DNA of 64,000 bases from Pseudomonas nunensis (lineage in GTDB: Bacteria; Pseudomonadota; Gammaproteobacteria; Pseudomonadales; Pseudomonadaceae). Below are positions 35,328 through 44,315 of this stretch, piece by piece. The stretch is taken from contig NZ_CP101125.1 of assembly GCF_024296925.1 (NCBI RefSeq), positions 2,978,501-3,042,500 on the forward strand, in the 5' to 3' direction. The position numbers were made by a program, and so were the translations under genes. The notes under the pieces were generated by a model. That model made no database searches. It saw nothing but the letters and a program-made list of their open reading frames with translations, and was not told the origin of the DNA. Positions within the stretch are counted from its first letter, which is position 1. The number at the start of each line of letters is the position of its first letter.

Positions 35328-35944
35328 AACTCCCCTCCTTTGGCACTTCTGCAGCAGGATGTTATGCGGCAACACCTCCAACTGACACGTTAGAGAGTTC
35401 ACCAACCGCAGCACGCGAGTTTAATTTTAGTTTAAAGACCATAAAACGCTTACAAAAAGCGCGCTCATGTCCTTCCGCATTAAAATGAATTATTCATGGA
35501 GTAGTTAAAATGATTTTTGTCTACCCAAAATCACGAAAGGGAAAATTCAACAGCGCTACGAGGATGTTTCTTACAGATCGGTATATTAACGATCAAACTA
35601 TCTCACGGTTGAAGGAAGGTTTACCTGGTCACGCTTAGAAAGGTCGTCGTGGGTAATGCCTTTGATAGGGCAATCGCCCAAGGTTGGCAGGGCGTCTTTT
35701 TAAATATGTTGAGGATTTGCGAAAGTGTGTCTTGGCGACCTTCTTTCAGGCCCTGACGGCGGAAGTCGATCCAGAGGTTGTACACCGCCCCAGTAGAAGC
35801 GAAACAGCCGGTGCTTCCCCCCTCCCGCCGTCACCATCAATGACAGACCATCATCGCCAAGCGGTGCGGGATTTATTGATCATGACAATTCATTTTAGTG
35901 CTGGGGTAGCGCTTACATTGCGCTTGGCTTTCAAATATCAGGCA
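35328..35944. other. AT-rich gene-poor end of the island upstream of tssB
   Basis: About 617 bp with no convincing large gene. It must hold the tssB promoter on the minus strand, but I cannot pick a clear -35/-10 pair by eye. A TTGGCAC at 35340 points away from tssB and lacks a good -12. One small plus-strand ORF (35510-35638) is listed separately. On the minus strand a start-less frame ending at 35621 reads AVYNLWIDFRRQGLKEGRQD and may be debris of a lost gene. The integrase of a tRNA-Gly island would be expected here, next to the tRNA, and is absent. Confidence 0.6.
35510..35638 (+). CDS. Small unknown ORF, 42 aa
   Basis: ATG 35510 follows GGAG (35498-35501) by 8 nt and the frame runs 42 codons to TAG. 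The peptide starts MIFVYPKSRKGKFNSATRMF and is basic, with no recognised motif. It could be a small regulator or a remnant of a larger gene lost at the tRNA-proximal end of the island. Coding is only weakly supported. Confidence 0.25.
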   Translation: MIFVYPKSRKGKFNSATRMFLTDRYINDQTISRLKEGLPGHA

Positions 35945-36062
<118 letters not shown>

Positions 36063-36125
36063 GTCTTGGTGTGGCGCATTCTATAGAATCCAGAAGCCCC
36101 GTCAACCCCTTGATTCAAAAAAGTT

Positions 36126-36686
36126 TTATTTCTTTTCTACATCGGTCTTCAGATGCGGCCAGGCAGCCCGCAGATACTGGACCATAGACCACAATGTCAG
36201 GCCTGCCGATACCAGCAACAAGGCGTAACCCACCAACACCCAGAACGTGAAGTCCGACGGGTTGGCCAGCAGGATCACCAGCGCGAGCATTTGCGCGGCG
36301 GTTTTCCATTTGCCCAGGTTCGACACAGCAACGTGAGCGCGGGCGCCAAGTTCGGCCATCCACTCTCGCAACGCGGAGACGACGATCTCGCGACCAATAA
36401 TGACCGCAGCCGGCAGCGTGAGCCACAGGTTGCCGTGTTCCTGCACCAGCAATACCAGCGCGACAGCGACCATCAACTTGTCGGCCACCGGATCGAGGAA
36501 GGCCCCGAACGGCGTGCTTTGTTCCAGACGGCGGGCCAGGTATCCATCGAGCCAGTCAGTGGCAGCGGCGAATGCAAAGACCGAACTGGAGGCCAGGTAG
36601 CTCCATTGGTAAGGCAGGTAGAACAGTAAAATAAAGATCGGGATGAGCAGGACGCGTAGAACGGTAATCAGATTAGGGATATTCAT
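36126..36686 (-). CDS. pgsA: CDP-diacylglycerol-glycerol-3-phosphate 3-phosphatidyltransferase
   Basis: A 186-aa inner-membrane enzyme making phosphatidylglycerophosphate from CDP-diacylglycerol and glycerol-3-phosphate, the committed step to phosphatidylglycerol and cardiolipin. Starting at [12 protein letters not shown] (36686; 36692 also possible), the CDP-alcohol phosphotransferase motif is complete: D47 G48, A51 R52, G61, D65 and D69. Four or more hydrophobic helices follow. It lies between uvrC and tRNA-Gly, the conserved Pseudomonas order. Confidence 0.95.
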   Translation of the reverse strand: MNIPNLITVLRVLLIPIFILLFYLPYQWSYLASSSVFAFAAATDWLDGYLARRLEQSTPFGAFLDPVADKLMVAVALVLLVQEHGNLWLTLPAAVIIGREIVVSALREWMAELGARAHVAVSNLGKWKTAAQMLALVILLANPSDFTFWVLVGYALLLVSAGLTLWSMVQYLRAAWPHLKTDVEKK

Positions 36687-36718
36687 CGGCACAACTGGCT
36701 ACGAGGTGAGTTGGCATT

Positions 36719-38542
36719 CTACTCGCTGTGCAGATTTGCATAAATCGACTCAGCGAGCTTTTTACTGATCCCGGGTGCTTTGGCGATCTCTTCGATGCTG
36801 GCACGAGACAGCTCCTGCAATCCACCAAAATGTTTCAACAAATCGCGCCGACGTGTCGGCCCTACCCCTGCGACGCCCTCAAGCGTGGACGTACGGCGGG
36901 TTTTGCCGCGCCGTGCCCGGTGCCCGGTAATGGCGAAACGGTGAGCTTCGTCGCGAATCTGCTGGATCAAATGCAGCGCGGGGGAATCACCGCGCAACGT
37001 GAATTCGTGTGCAGCGTCATTCAGGTACAGGGTTTCAAAACCGGCCTTGCGCGTAGCGCCCTTGGCCACGCCCAACAGAATCAGGTCGGGCACCGCCAGT
37101 TCATTGAGCACGTCCCGGGCCATCGAAAGCTGCCCTTTACCGCCGTCCACCAGCAAAATGTCCGGCAGCTTGCCCTCGCCGTCCTTCAACTTGCTGAAGC
37201 GTCGGGTCAGGGCCTGGTGCATGGCCGCGTAATCGTCACCGGGCGTCACGCCCTCGATGTTGTAGCGGCGGTAATCGGACTTGATCGGGCCTTCCGGACC
37301 GAACACCACGCAGGACGCCACGGTGGCTTCGCCGCTGGAATGACTGATGTCATAGCATTCCAGGCGCTGCGGCGGTTCATCCAGGTTCAAGACTTCGGCC
37401 AGCGCTTCGAAACGTGCCGCGACGTGCTGACGATTGGCCAGCCGCGCGCTTAATGCCTGCTCCGCATTGGTGACCGCCAACTGCTGCCAGCGTGCTCGCG
37501 TACCACGAACCCGATGGCTGATGGACAATTCGCGACCGCGAAGCTCGTCGATGGCGGTGATCAGCACCGGGAAATCGTCGTGAACCACGTTGACGATCAG
37601 CTCGCTCGGCAAGTCCCGTTCCGGACTGGTGATGTAGTACTGGCCCAAAAACGCGGCCATGACTTCGGAAACGTCTTCTTCAATCCCCACTTGCGGGAAG
37701 AAGTTCTTGCTGCCCAACACCCGGCCGCCACGCACGCTGATCAGGTGGACGCAGGCACCGCCCGGATTGACGAACGCAGCGATCACATCGATATCGCCTG
37801 TCCCGCCTTCCATGCTTTGCTGGTCCTGGACGCGGCGCAACAATGAAATCTGGTCGCGCAATTCAGCTGCACGCTCGAACTCGAGATTGATTGCCGCCTC
37901 TTCCATCCCGGCAGACAGCTCGTCCGTCAGCGCATTGCTGCGCCCCTCAAGGAACATCACCGAATGCCGCACGTCCTCGGCATACACTTGCGGCTCTACC
38001 AGCCCGACGCACGGCGCCTTGCACCGCTTGATCTGGTATTGCAGGCAGGGTCGCGTGCGGTTCTTGTAGTAGCTGTCTTCGCACTGACGAACAAAAAAGG
38101 TCTTTTGCAGCAGGCTCAGGCTCTCGCGGATGGCGCCCGCGCTTGGATACGGCCCGAAATACTTGCCCTTGGCCTTTTTCGCGCCGCGATGGATGCTCAG
38201 GCGTGGAAACTGGCCATCCGAGAGGAAAACATAAGGATAGGATTTATCGTCGCGCAGCAGAATGTTGTAGGGCGGACGCCATTCCTTGATCAGCGTCTGC
38301 TCAAGCAACAAGGCTTCGGTTTCGTTGGCCGTGATCGTGGTTTCGACCTGGGCGATACGCCCCACCAACGCCGCAGTCTTGGGCGCAAGACCGGTTTTGC
38401 GGAAGTAGCTTGCCAGGCGTTTCTTGAGATTCTTGGCCTTACCGACGTAAAGCAGGCGCGCGTCGCTGTCGAACATGCGATAGACGCCAGGGCGTCCGCT
38501 CACTGTCGACAGGAATGCACTCGGATCGAAGACTTCAGTCAT
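36719..38542 (-). CDS. uvrC: UvrABC excision nuclease subunit C
   Basis: A 607-aa UvrC, the double-incision nuclease of nucleotide excision repair. Start [24 protein letters not shown] at 38542 follows family convention. An N-terminal GIY-YIG domain ([25 protein letters not shown]) performs the 3' cut, a UVR motif lies near residue 205, an RNase H-like domain ([29 protein letters not shown]) performs the 5' cut, and a C-terminal helix-hairpin-helix pair ([37 protein letters not shown]) binds DNA. It starts 2 nt after the gacA stop, forming the classic gacA-uvrC unit. Confidence 0.97.
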   Translation of the reverse strand: MTEVFDPSAFLSTVSGRPGVYRMFDSDARLLYVGKAKNLKKRLASYFRKTGLAPKTAALVGRIAQVETTITANETEALLLEQTLIKEWRPPYNILLRDDKSYPYVFLSDGQFPRLSIHRGAKKAKGKYFGPYPSAGAIRESLSLLQKTFFVRQCEDSYYKNRTRPCLQYQIKRCKAPCVGLVEPQVYAEDVRHSVMFLEGRSNALTDELSAGMEEAAINLEFERAAELRDQISLLRRVQDQQSMEGGTGDIDVIAAFVNPGGACVHLISVRGGRVLGSKNFFPQVGIEEDVSEVMAAFLGQYYITSPERDLPSELIVNVVHDDFPVLITAIDELRGRELSISHRVRGTRARWQQLAVTNAEQALSARLANRQHVAARFEALAEVLNLDEPPQRLECYDISHSSGEATVASCVVFGPEGPIKSDYRRYNIEGVTPGDDYAAMHQALTRRFSKLKDGEGKLPDILLVDGGKGQLSMARDVLNELAVPDLILLGVAKGATRKAGFETLYLNDAAHEFTLRGDSPALHLIQQIRDEAHRFAITGHRARRGKTRRTSTLEGVAGVGPTRRRDLLKHFGGLQELSRASIEEIAKAPGISKKLAESIYANLHSE

Positions 38543-38544
38543 TT

Positions 38545-39186
38545 TCAGAGATTGGCATCGACCATGCCGTGACGCACCGCCAACAGTGTCAGCTCGACAT
38601 CGCTGCTGATCGAAAGCTTCTCGAAAATGCGGTAGCGGTAGGTATTCACGGTTTTCGGCGACAGGCAAAGTTTGTCGGAAATGATCTGGACCTTCTGACA
38701 GCCGACAATCATCAACGCGATCTGGATCTCGCGCTCCGACAATGCGTCGAAAGGCGAATCATTGGTTGGCTGGAATGACTTGATCGCCAGTTGCTGGGCA
38801 ATTTGCGGGCTGATATAGCGTTGCCCGGCAAATACCAGGCGAATGGCCTGGACCATTTCCGGCAAACCTGCACCCTTGGTCAGGTAACCCGCAGCCCCGG
38901 CCTGCAACAGCCGTGTAGGAAACGGATCCTCCTCGCACACAGTGACCGCGACAACCTTGATGTCCGGATGACTGCGCAGCAATTTTCGCGTGGCCTCAAG
39001 ACCGCCGATCCCGGGCATCTTGACGTCCATCAGAACCACATCGGGTTTCAACTCACGCGCCTTGAGCAGGGATTCCTCCCCTGACTCGGCCTGGCCGACT
39101 ACTTGCAGGCCATCGATGTCAGCCAGCATTCGTGTAATGCCTGTACGAACGAGATCATGGTCATCGACTACTAGCACCCTAATCAA
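38545..39186 (-). CDS. gacA: Global response regulator GacA
   Basis: A 213-aa NarL/FixJ-type regulator with start TTG at 39186, preceded by GAGGTG; this restores exactly the GacA length and N-terminus ([14 protein letters not shown]). Receiver phospho-acceptor Asp54 ([10 protein letters not shown]), with DD8-9 and Lys in the LTKGAG loop; C-terminal LuxR-type helix-turn-helix ([43 protein letters not shown]). With the sensor GacS it drives small RNAs of the Rsm pathway and so secondary metabolism, exoenzymes and, in several pseudomonads, T6SS. The upstream ATG-started extension (to 39267) is not used. Confidence 0.97.
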   Translation of the reverse strand: MIRVLVVDDHDLVRTGITRMLADIDGLQVVGQAESGEESLLKARELKPDVVLMDVKMPGIGGLEATRKLLRSHPDIKVVAVTVCEEDPFPTRLLQAGAAGYLTKGAGLPEMVQAIRLVFAGQRYISPQIAQQLAIKSFQPTNDSPFDALSEREIQIALMIVGCQKVQIISDKLCLSPKTVNTYRYRIFEKLSISSDVELTLLAVRHGMVDANL

Positions 39187-39312
39187 GCAGACACCTCGCG
39201 ATATGGTCGTATTGGGTTGCCGACACCTTAGCAAAAAGCGACTGGCAGACCTAGCGGCAAGCGTCATATAAAAAGTTTCAATTCATCTTTCAAGGCTTGC
39301 CCCTTGCGTGTT

Positions 39313-39756
39313 TCAGCGCTGAGGGGTAGCAGTTTCACGCTGCATTCTCAGGAAACACTCGTCCTCGCCGACCACCTCCAGCCCCATGCGTCGATACAGC
39401 GCCTGCGCCGGATTATTTTTGAAGACAGTCAGGCGCAAGGCAGGTCGTCGTTCTGCGCGGGCCATGGCCAATACCTGATCGATCGCCCAGGAACCTGCGC
39501 CCTGTCGCTGAAATGCTTCGGTTACGTGCAGTTCGCGTATGTACAAGGCCCTGGCATCACGACTCAGGCTGCAATAACCCACCGGAACGTCGCTTTTCAT
39601 AATCAGCCAGTTTTCCCGCCCCGCCCAAGCCACGTCGAAGGCTTCATCCAGCCATAACAGGTCGTACTGGATGTAATAACGCAGCATGTTTTGACAGGTC
39701 AGGCCCCGAGCAAAATCAAGATCCAGGGCTGTCGCCTGACGTAATTCGAAAACCAT
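39313..39756 (-). CDS. GNAT-family N-acetyltransferase
   Basis: A 147-aa Gcn5-related acetyltransferase. The acetyl-CoA loop is IRELHVTEAFQRQGAGSWAIDQV (QRQGAG fits R/QxxGxG/A), followed by LRLTVFKNNPAQALYRRMGLEV, the typical motif-B end. The substrate cannot be told. It is a single gene between gacA and the DAHP synthase leader. Confidence 0.88.
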   Translation of the reverse strand: MVFELRQATALDLDFARGLTCQNMLRYYIQYDLLWLDEAFDVAWAGRENWLIMKSDVPVGYCSLSRDARALYIRELHVTEAFQRQGAGSWAIDQVLAMARAERRPALRLTVFKNNPAQALYRRMGLEVVGEDECFLRMQRETATPQR

Positions 39757-39864
39757 TCAACGCTCCGCAACGAAATTGGTTTTTAGCGAAGCGCCCAGTG
39801 TGTCATACCCCTTCATGCACTCAAGCGATAGGAAACGCCGTCGCCGCCCGATAGTATTTTCTGA

Positions 39865-39894
39865 TTGAATCTGCCTACGTCCCTCTAGTAAGCT
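39865..39894 (+). promoter_or_regulatory. Possible sigma-70 promoter of the DAHP synthase leader
   Basis: TTGAAT (39865-39870) and TAAGCT (39889-39894) spaced 18 nt, about 25 nt before the leader ORF start. The match to -35/-10 consensus is only moderate. Confidence 0.35.
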
Positions 39895-39918
39895 CGGCGC
39901 ATTCATCGGAGACAGATC

Positions 39919-40047
39919 ATGTTCAACGCCCTCTCACAGCTTCGTACCGTCAGCGCCCTGCGCTCGATGGCGGCTGCCCGGGCGAATGACGTTTGTGCTC
40001 CGGTCAGCTTTTATTTTGGGTATTGGTTTAGCCACTGGCGCGCCTGA
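39919..40047 (+). CDS. Aromatic-rich leader peptide 1 (attenuator type)
   Basis: ATG 39919 lies 7 nt after GGAG (39908-39911); the frame is 42 codons to TGA at 40045-40047. Near the end it reads FYFGYWFSHW: three Phe, two Tyr and two Trp codons within ten. A terminator hairpin follows 47 nt later, and a DAHP synthase gene, the entry enzyme of aromatic amino acid synthesis, follows after that. This is the layout of transcription attenuation leaders (as in trp and phe operons): stalling at aromatic codons when charged tRNA is scarce would favour read-through. No antiterminator pairing could be drawn with confidence by eye. Confidence 0.7.
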   Translation: MFNALSQLRTVSALRSMAAARANDVCAPVSFYFGYWFSHWRA

Positions 40048-40094
40048 TACCCACACGGCGCCCACTTTAAACGGGTCGCCACCAGAGAATTCTC

Positions 40095-40131
40095 AACCCC
40101 CGGTCGGCCTCCCGACCGGGGGTTTTGTTTT
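40095..40131 (+). terminator. Attenuator terminator between leader 1 and DAHP synthase
   Basis: A perfect 13-bp stem (40095-40107 with 40112-40124; arm aacccccggtcgg) with a CCTC loop, followed by ttgtttttt. A textbook intrinsic terminator placed between the leader ORF and the biosynthetic gene on the same strand, so it is most sensibly an attenuator. Confidence 0.85.
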
Positions 40132-40182
40132 TTCAGCCCCAGAATTTTTAGCGACACACCAGACAACTTGAGGATCCAGAAA

Positions 40183-40335
40183 ATGAACTACGCCACTTAT
40201 TACCGTCACGACAGTTTTACCGCCTGGCGATTTACCAGCCTCCGCTCGGGACAGCCTGCCGCCTCCGATCGGTCACCCACAGGTGGCAAGCACACACACG
40301 CAGCCAATCCGGCCAATTGTCGAACACCCCAGTAG
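40183..40335 (+). CDS. Aromatic-rich small ORF 2 before DAHP synthase
   Basis: ATG 40183 follows GAGG (40170-40173) by 9 nt; 50 codons to TAG 40333-40335. It begins MNYATYYRHDSFTAWRF: three Tyr, two Phe and one Trp in 17 residues, then a Ser/Pro-rich, non-aromatic remainder. It lies after the terminator and 48 nt before the DAHP synthase start. It could be a second regulatory leader acting on translation, or a small protein. No second T-tailed terminator follows it; a GCGGG/CCCGC hairpin lies at about 40348-40363. Confidence 0.5.
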   Translation: MNYATYYRHDSFTAWRFTSLRSGQPAASDRSPTGGKHTHAANPANCRTPQ

Positions 40336-40383
40336 GGCCGAGCACGCGGGAACGAACCCGCCGCCAGCCCAGGAAGAATGAAT

Positions 40384-41460
40384 ATGAACTCGTCCGTCTC
40401 TGCTTTGCCACTGTCCACCTTGATCCCGGCCAATGAAGCGCTGACCCTGCGCCTGCCCAGCTCATTGCAACTCAAACAGCAATTGCCACTCAGCACCGCC
40501 CTGACCCAGCAGGTCGCCAGCCACCGCCAAGCGGTACGCGCCATCCTGAACGGTGAAGACTCCCGTTTGCTGGTCATCGTCGGCCCGTGCTCCATTCACG
40601 ATCCCCAGTCAGCCCTCGAATACGCCGCTAATCTCGCGCGCCTGGCCGCTGAGGTCAGCGATGAAATGCTCCTGGTGATGCGCGCCTACGTCGAAAAGCC
40701 CCGCACCACCGTCGGCTGGAAAGGTCTGGCCTACGATCCACAGCTCGATGGTAGCGACGACATGGCCGGTGGCCTGACCCTGTCTCGGGAACTGATGCGC
40801 GAAATGCTCCGCCTCGGCTTGCCGATTGCCACCGAACTGCTGCAACCGATGGCCGCCGGTTACTTCGATGACTTACTCAGTTGGGTCGCCATCGGTGCAC
40901 GCACCACCGAGTCGCAGATCCACCGGGAAATGGCCAGCGGCCTGAACATGCCAGTGGGCTTCAAGAACGGCACCGATGGCGGCGTCACGGTTGCCAGTGA
41001 TGCCATGCGCTCGGCAGCCCACCCGCACAGGCATTTCGGCGTCGATAGCCAGGGGCATCCTGCAATCATCCAGACACCGGGCAATCCCGATACCCACCTG
41101 GTATTGCGTGGAGGCCATCGCGGACCGAACTACGACCGCGATAGCGTTGCCCACATCAACCACGACCTGGCCAAACTGAAAATCCCGGCCCGGATCATGG
41201 TGGATTGCAGTCACGCCAACAGCGGTAAAGATCCATTGCGTCAGCCAGCCGTGTTCAACGACGTGCTCGAACAACGCCTGCAAGGCGATCGCTCACTGAT
41301 CGGCATGATGATCGAAAGCCACCTCTTCGAAGGCTGCCAACCGTTGAGTTCGTCCCTGCAATACGGTGTATCGGTAACGGATGGCTGCCTCGGCTGGAGC
41401 GCGACCGAACAATTGCTGCGCCAGGCAGCAGACCGGCTTCGCACCCAGCAACTGGCATGA
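40384..41460 (+). CDS. 3-deoxy-7-phosphoheptulonate (DAHP) synthase, class I
   Basis: A 358-aa type I-alpha DAHP synthase condensing phosphoenolpyruvate with erythrose-4-phosphate, the first step of the shikimate pathway. Family motifs: LLVIVGPCSIHDPQSALEYA, MRAYVEKPRTTVGWKGL, IGARTTESQIHREMASGLNMPVGFKNGTDG, MVDCSHANSGKDP, MMIESHLFEG. ATG 40384 has aggaag 7 nt upstream; ATG 40378 sits too close to it. Pseudomonads carry more than one isozyme with different aromatic feedback; which this is cannot be read here. The leader upstream suggests control by aromatic amino acid supply. Confidence 0.93.
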   Translation: MNSSVSALPLSTLIPANEALTLRLPSSLQLKQQLPLSTALTQQVASHRQAVRAILNGEDSRLLVIVGPCSIHDPQSALEYAANLARLAAEVSDEMLLVMRAYVEKPRTTVGWKGLAYDPQLDGSDDMAGGLTLSRELMREMLRLGLPIATELLQPMAAGYFDDLLSWVAIGARTTESQIHREMASGLNMPVGFKNGTDGGVTVASDAMRSAAHPHRHFGVDSQGHPAIIQTPGNPDTHLVLRGGHRGPNYDRDSVAHINHDLAKLKIPARIMVDCSHANSGKDPLRQPAVFNDVLEQRLQGDRSLIGMMIESHLFEGCQPLSSSLQYGVSVTDGCLGWSATEQLLRQAADRLRTQQLA

Positions 41461-41510
41461 CCAACGCCTCTTCCAGTCTTCAATCGAAGACTGGAAGGCC
41501 ACGACGCGAC

Positions 41511-42554
41511 TTACCCCTGCACCTGAACCAATGCCACATCTGACACTTGGCTCACATCGTCCAGTCGTTCAACCGAATAACTGACACGAACCGTCGAGCC
41601 CTGGTGCTCTCTCCAGAATCGGTAAGGCACGATAAACACCAGTGGCTCACCCGCCATCTCCCGGCAAATATCACGCTCATCCCGGTGGCTGAAGTGGACA
41701 CCGTCACACCTCAGATACACCAACTCGCCCGCCTCGGTTCGGGCGTCGTCAATCACGACAGTAACCCCATCAATCGAGTCTTGCAGGTCCAGCCAGCCTT
41801 CCTCGGCCTCCAATATGATGGGGGCCACCAGCTGTGGTCGCTGCAGCGGCCCGATGGACAATCGCATCGGTTCTGAATAAAGCGGTGCCTGTCCATGCTG
41901 CTCAATGCAATAGGTGATCGTCACTGACGATCCAAGACCAGGGGCAATGAACTCGGGACTGACCCAAAATGAAAGCTCCTGCCCCACTGCAAAGGCTTCG
42001 ATACTCAACCTGTCGTTGAAGCTCAATTGCGGGGTAACACCCTCCCAGACCAGTACTACACGGTCGCCAGCGGCCATCCGGGCGTAAGGCCGAATCGTAA
42101 GGCGCGCACCTTCAACCACCCGGTCCGGGTCGAGCGTACCGCCCACGGCATCATTCACAACCAGCGGCAACAAACCGGGGCGGGCATCGCCAACATTCAG
42201 CTGCAAATGCCGGGACTGCGCCGACTCGGGTAAACAACGGCTGGTCAGCGTGTAGTAGATCTCCAGTGAACCGCCATCCAGCGCGCCGATGTGTGCCCCG
42301 GCGACGGGAAAGACAACCTCTTTGTCTACCTGCCCCTGACTGACGAACTGAGAAACTTCGTGCCGATAGATCTGCCCCTCGGCATTGAGCCCCGACCAGT
42401 GCAGCACCAGCCTGTCTCCGCTCGCCATGCCTGGATAAGGCAAGACCGTGACCACGGCTTTTCTGCAGGCCGGATCGAGAACCGCGTTATCCGCCTCCGC
42501 TAACTGTGGGGCCGGCAGTGACAGCTTTCCTGCATTTACTTCATAGGTACCCAT
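41511..42554 (-). CDS. Unknown protein of three Ig-like repeats
   Basis: A 347-aa protein of three tandem ~110-residue units. Each has the core pattern of a proline-rich strand, then Y.GM..GD.. .L.W.G: VLPYPGMASGDRLVLHWSG, IRPYARMAAGDRVVLVWEG and a diverged third (ARTEAGELVYLRCDG), and each ends with a GS.V.I.Y.. strand (GGSLEIYYTL, GSSVTITYCI, GSTVRVSYSV). There is no signal peptide or membrane segment. Such Ig-like repeat proteins are common orphans in pseudomonads; no function is assigned. It is transcribed away from the lipase gene. Confidence 0.75.
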   Translation of the reverse strand: MGTYEVNAGKLSLPAPQLAEADNAVLDPACRKAVVTVLPYPGMASGDRLVLHWSGLNAEGQIYRHEVSQFVSQGQVDKEVVFPVAGAHIGALDGGSLEIYYTLTSRCLPESAQSRHLQLNVGDARPGLLPLVVNDAVGGTLDPDRVVEGARLTIRPYARMAAGDRVVLVWEGVTPQLSFNDRLSIEAFAVGQELSFWVSPEFIAPGLGSSVTITYCIEQHGQAPLYSEPMRLSIGPLQRPQLVAPIILEAEEGWLDLQDSIDGVTVVIDDARTEAGELVYLRCDGVHFSHRDERDICREMAGEPLVFIVPYRFWREHQGSTVRVSYSVERLDDVSQVSDVALVQVQG

Positions 42555-42893
42555 TCATCTACTCCATTCCTTGGAAATATCCGCCGCCCCGCAGGTCGGC
42601 ATCGAACGAAGCCTATTTAAGCCGATCCCGCTGCTTGGCGATGTCAGGTGATCACTACAGGTGCCACGGACAAATGCGGCTTATGAAGTAGGCCTTTGGT
42701 GAGAATCACTCTTGACGGTATAAAAAGATGTCGAAATGTTCCGACATAGGCTTCAGCCAGATCGGAATTTTCAGACGTTTTCTATTCCGTTTTCCCCCGA
42801 AAACAGCGGCTTTTTCAGACATCACCGAGTGGCGGGAGTGTTTTAGAGTGGAGCCCGGCGCACATCCTCGAACTTCTGCGAAAAGGCACGAAC
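42555..42893. other. Divergent intergenic region
   Basis: 339 bp between the Ig-like gene (minus) and the lipase gene (plus). A near-palindrome ATGTCGAAATGTTCCGACAT at 42728-42747 could be a regulator site; otherwise I see only AT-richer promoter-like DNA and no gene. Confidence 0.4.
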
Positions 42894-43775
42894 ATGCAAC
42901 GGAATGCAACAACTCAACACCCAATCCTGTTGGTACACGGACTCTTTGGCTTCGACCGTATCGGCAAATATGAACTGTTCCATGATGTCAAGCAGGCCCT
43001 GAGAAGTCACGGGGCAAGAGTCTTCGTACCTCACCTGTCGGCTACCCACAGCAATGAGGTGCGCGGCGATCAGCTATTGACCCAGATCGAACGGGTACTG
43101 GAAGGCACCGGTGCGAGCCAGGTCAACCTGATCGGCCATAGCCAGGGCGCACTGGCCGCCCGCTACGCGGCTGCTGTCGGGCCACAATGGGTCGCATCGA
43201 TTACCTCCGTCAGCGGCCCCAACCATGGCTCGGAACTGGCCGACTTCTTGCGCAAGGCCCTGACGCCGGGGCGTTTGCCGGAGCATGTAGCCAGAAAGGT
43301 CGCAACGCTGTTTGCTGATTTCCTGTCGCTGCTGAGCGGCAATCTTCACTTGCCGCAAAACGCAATTGCCGCACTCAACGCCCTGACCACCGAAGGCGTC
43401 GGCGCTTTCAACGACAAGTACCCGCAGGGCCTGCCGAAGACCTGGGGAGGCAAGGGTCGGGAAGTGGTCAATGGCGTACGCTATTACTCTTGGAGCGGGA
43501 CTCTGCAAGGGACCATTCTTGACCAAGGGCTCGGGGCTCTCGACCCGACCCACGCCTTTTGCCGGGCTTTCTCCGAGTATTTCATTACCGAGGCCGGGCA
43601 AAACGACGGGTTGGTCGGCCGATACAGTTCCCACCTGGGCAAAGTGATCCGCTCCGACTATCCGATGGATCACATGGACAGCCTCAGCCAGACGACTGAC
43701 CGCGGCAGCAAAGGGGTCAACCCGATTGATCTGTACGTCGAGCACGCCGAGCGTTTGAGAAACGTCGGCCTTTAA
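42894..43775 (+). CDS. Triacylglycerol lipase, subfamily I.1
   Basis: A 293-aa alpha/beta hydrolase very similar in layout to the P. fragi/P. fluorescens lipases. Oxyanion-hole motif ILLVHGLFGFDRIG near the start, nucleophile GHSQG with Ser83, SVSGPNHGSELAD, and the catalytic Asp/His region (ENDG/QNDGLVGRYSSHLGKVIRSDYPMDHMD). It would hydrolyse triglycerides. Despite secretion of many relatives, the N-terminus (MQRNATTQHPIL) lacks a signal peptide, as in the P. fragi enzyme. No Lif foldase gene is adjacent. Confidence 0.92.
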   Translation: MQRNATTQHPILLVHGLFGFDRIGKYELFHDVKQALRSHGARVFVPHLSATHSNEVRGDQLLTQIERVLEGTGASQVNLIGHSQGALAARYAAAVGPQWVASITSVSGPNHGSELADFLRKALTPGRLPEHVARKVATLFADFLSLLSGNLHLPQNAIAALNALTTEGVGAFNDKYPQGLPKTWGGKGREVVNGVRYYSWSGTLQGTILDQGLGALDPTHAFCRAFSEYFITEAGQNDGLVGRYSSHLGKVIRSDYPMDHMDSLSQTTDRGSKGVNPIDLYVEHAERLRNVGL

Positions 43776-43896
43776 ATCCTTCCTTTATACGGACCTGCCA
43801 TTGCCCGCCCGGCTTCAGATGGAACTTTGAGAAGAAATAGGCCACTGAATCCGGTAGGCTCAGCACTTTACTGAACACTGAATGGAGAATTTTCCC

Positions 43897-44178
43897 ATGG
43901 CTAAAGCCACTGCCCGCCACATCCTTGTTGCCAGCGAAGACAAGTGCAACGAACTGAAAGCCCAGATCGAAGGTGGCGCTGATTTCGCCGAAGTTGCCAA
44001 AGCCAACTCCACTTGCCCGTCCAGCCGTCAGGGCGGTGACCTGGGTTCGTTCGGTCCAGGCCAGATGGTCAAGGAATTCGACACCGTGGTCTTCAGCGCG
44101 CCAATCAACGTCGTGCAAGGCCCGGTGAAAACCCAGTTCGGTTATCACCTGCTGGAAGTGACCAGCCGCCAGGACTGA
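43897..44178 (+). CDS. ppiC: Peptidyl-prolyl cis-trans isomerase C (parvulin)
   Basis: A 93-aa single-domain parvulin, the same length as E. coli PpiC. Start MAKATARHIL at 43897 behind tggaga; an ATG 15 nt upstream is less likely. Motifs: ARHILV, GGADFAEVAKANSTCPSSRQGGDLGSFGPGQMVKEFD, and QFGYHLLEV. It is cytoplasmic and catalyses proline isomerisation in folding. A related short parvulin begins at 63871. Confidence 0.95.
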   Translation: MAKATARHILVASEDKCNELKAQIEGGADFAEVAKANSTCPSSRQGGDLGSFGPGQMVKEFDTVVFSAPINVVQGPVKTQFGYHLLEVTSRQD

Positions 44179-44195
44179 TCCAGCGGTTGAGTTTT

Positions 44196-44234
44196 CAATA
44201 CAACGGCCCGCCTTTTGGTGGGCCGTTGTGTATT
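44196..44234 (+). terminator. ppiC terminator
   Basis: Stem acaacggcccgcc (44200-44212) pairs with ggtgggccgttgt (44217-44229) with one G-T wobble; A-rich upstream and TATTTG downstream. Ends the ppiC transcript 20-odd nt after its stop. Confidence 0.75.
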
Positions 44235-44315
44235 TGGTTACGTGATTCGGCTGGCGAGTGACGCGCCGCTAGCGTACAAATTGCGCTTATCGATCACCCG
44301 GCTCTAAGGCTGACA

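Noticed and set aside
35340..35356. Sigma-54-like TTGGCAC...GC upstream of tssB
   Set aside because: It faces away from tssB and the -12 box (CAGC) is poor; no activator gene is near.
39986..40171. 61-codon frame over the DAHP synthase leader
   Set aside because: It runs through the terminator hairpin in a different frame from the aromatic-rich ORF that has the ribosome site; it is a shadow.
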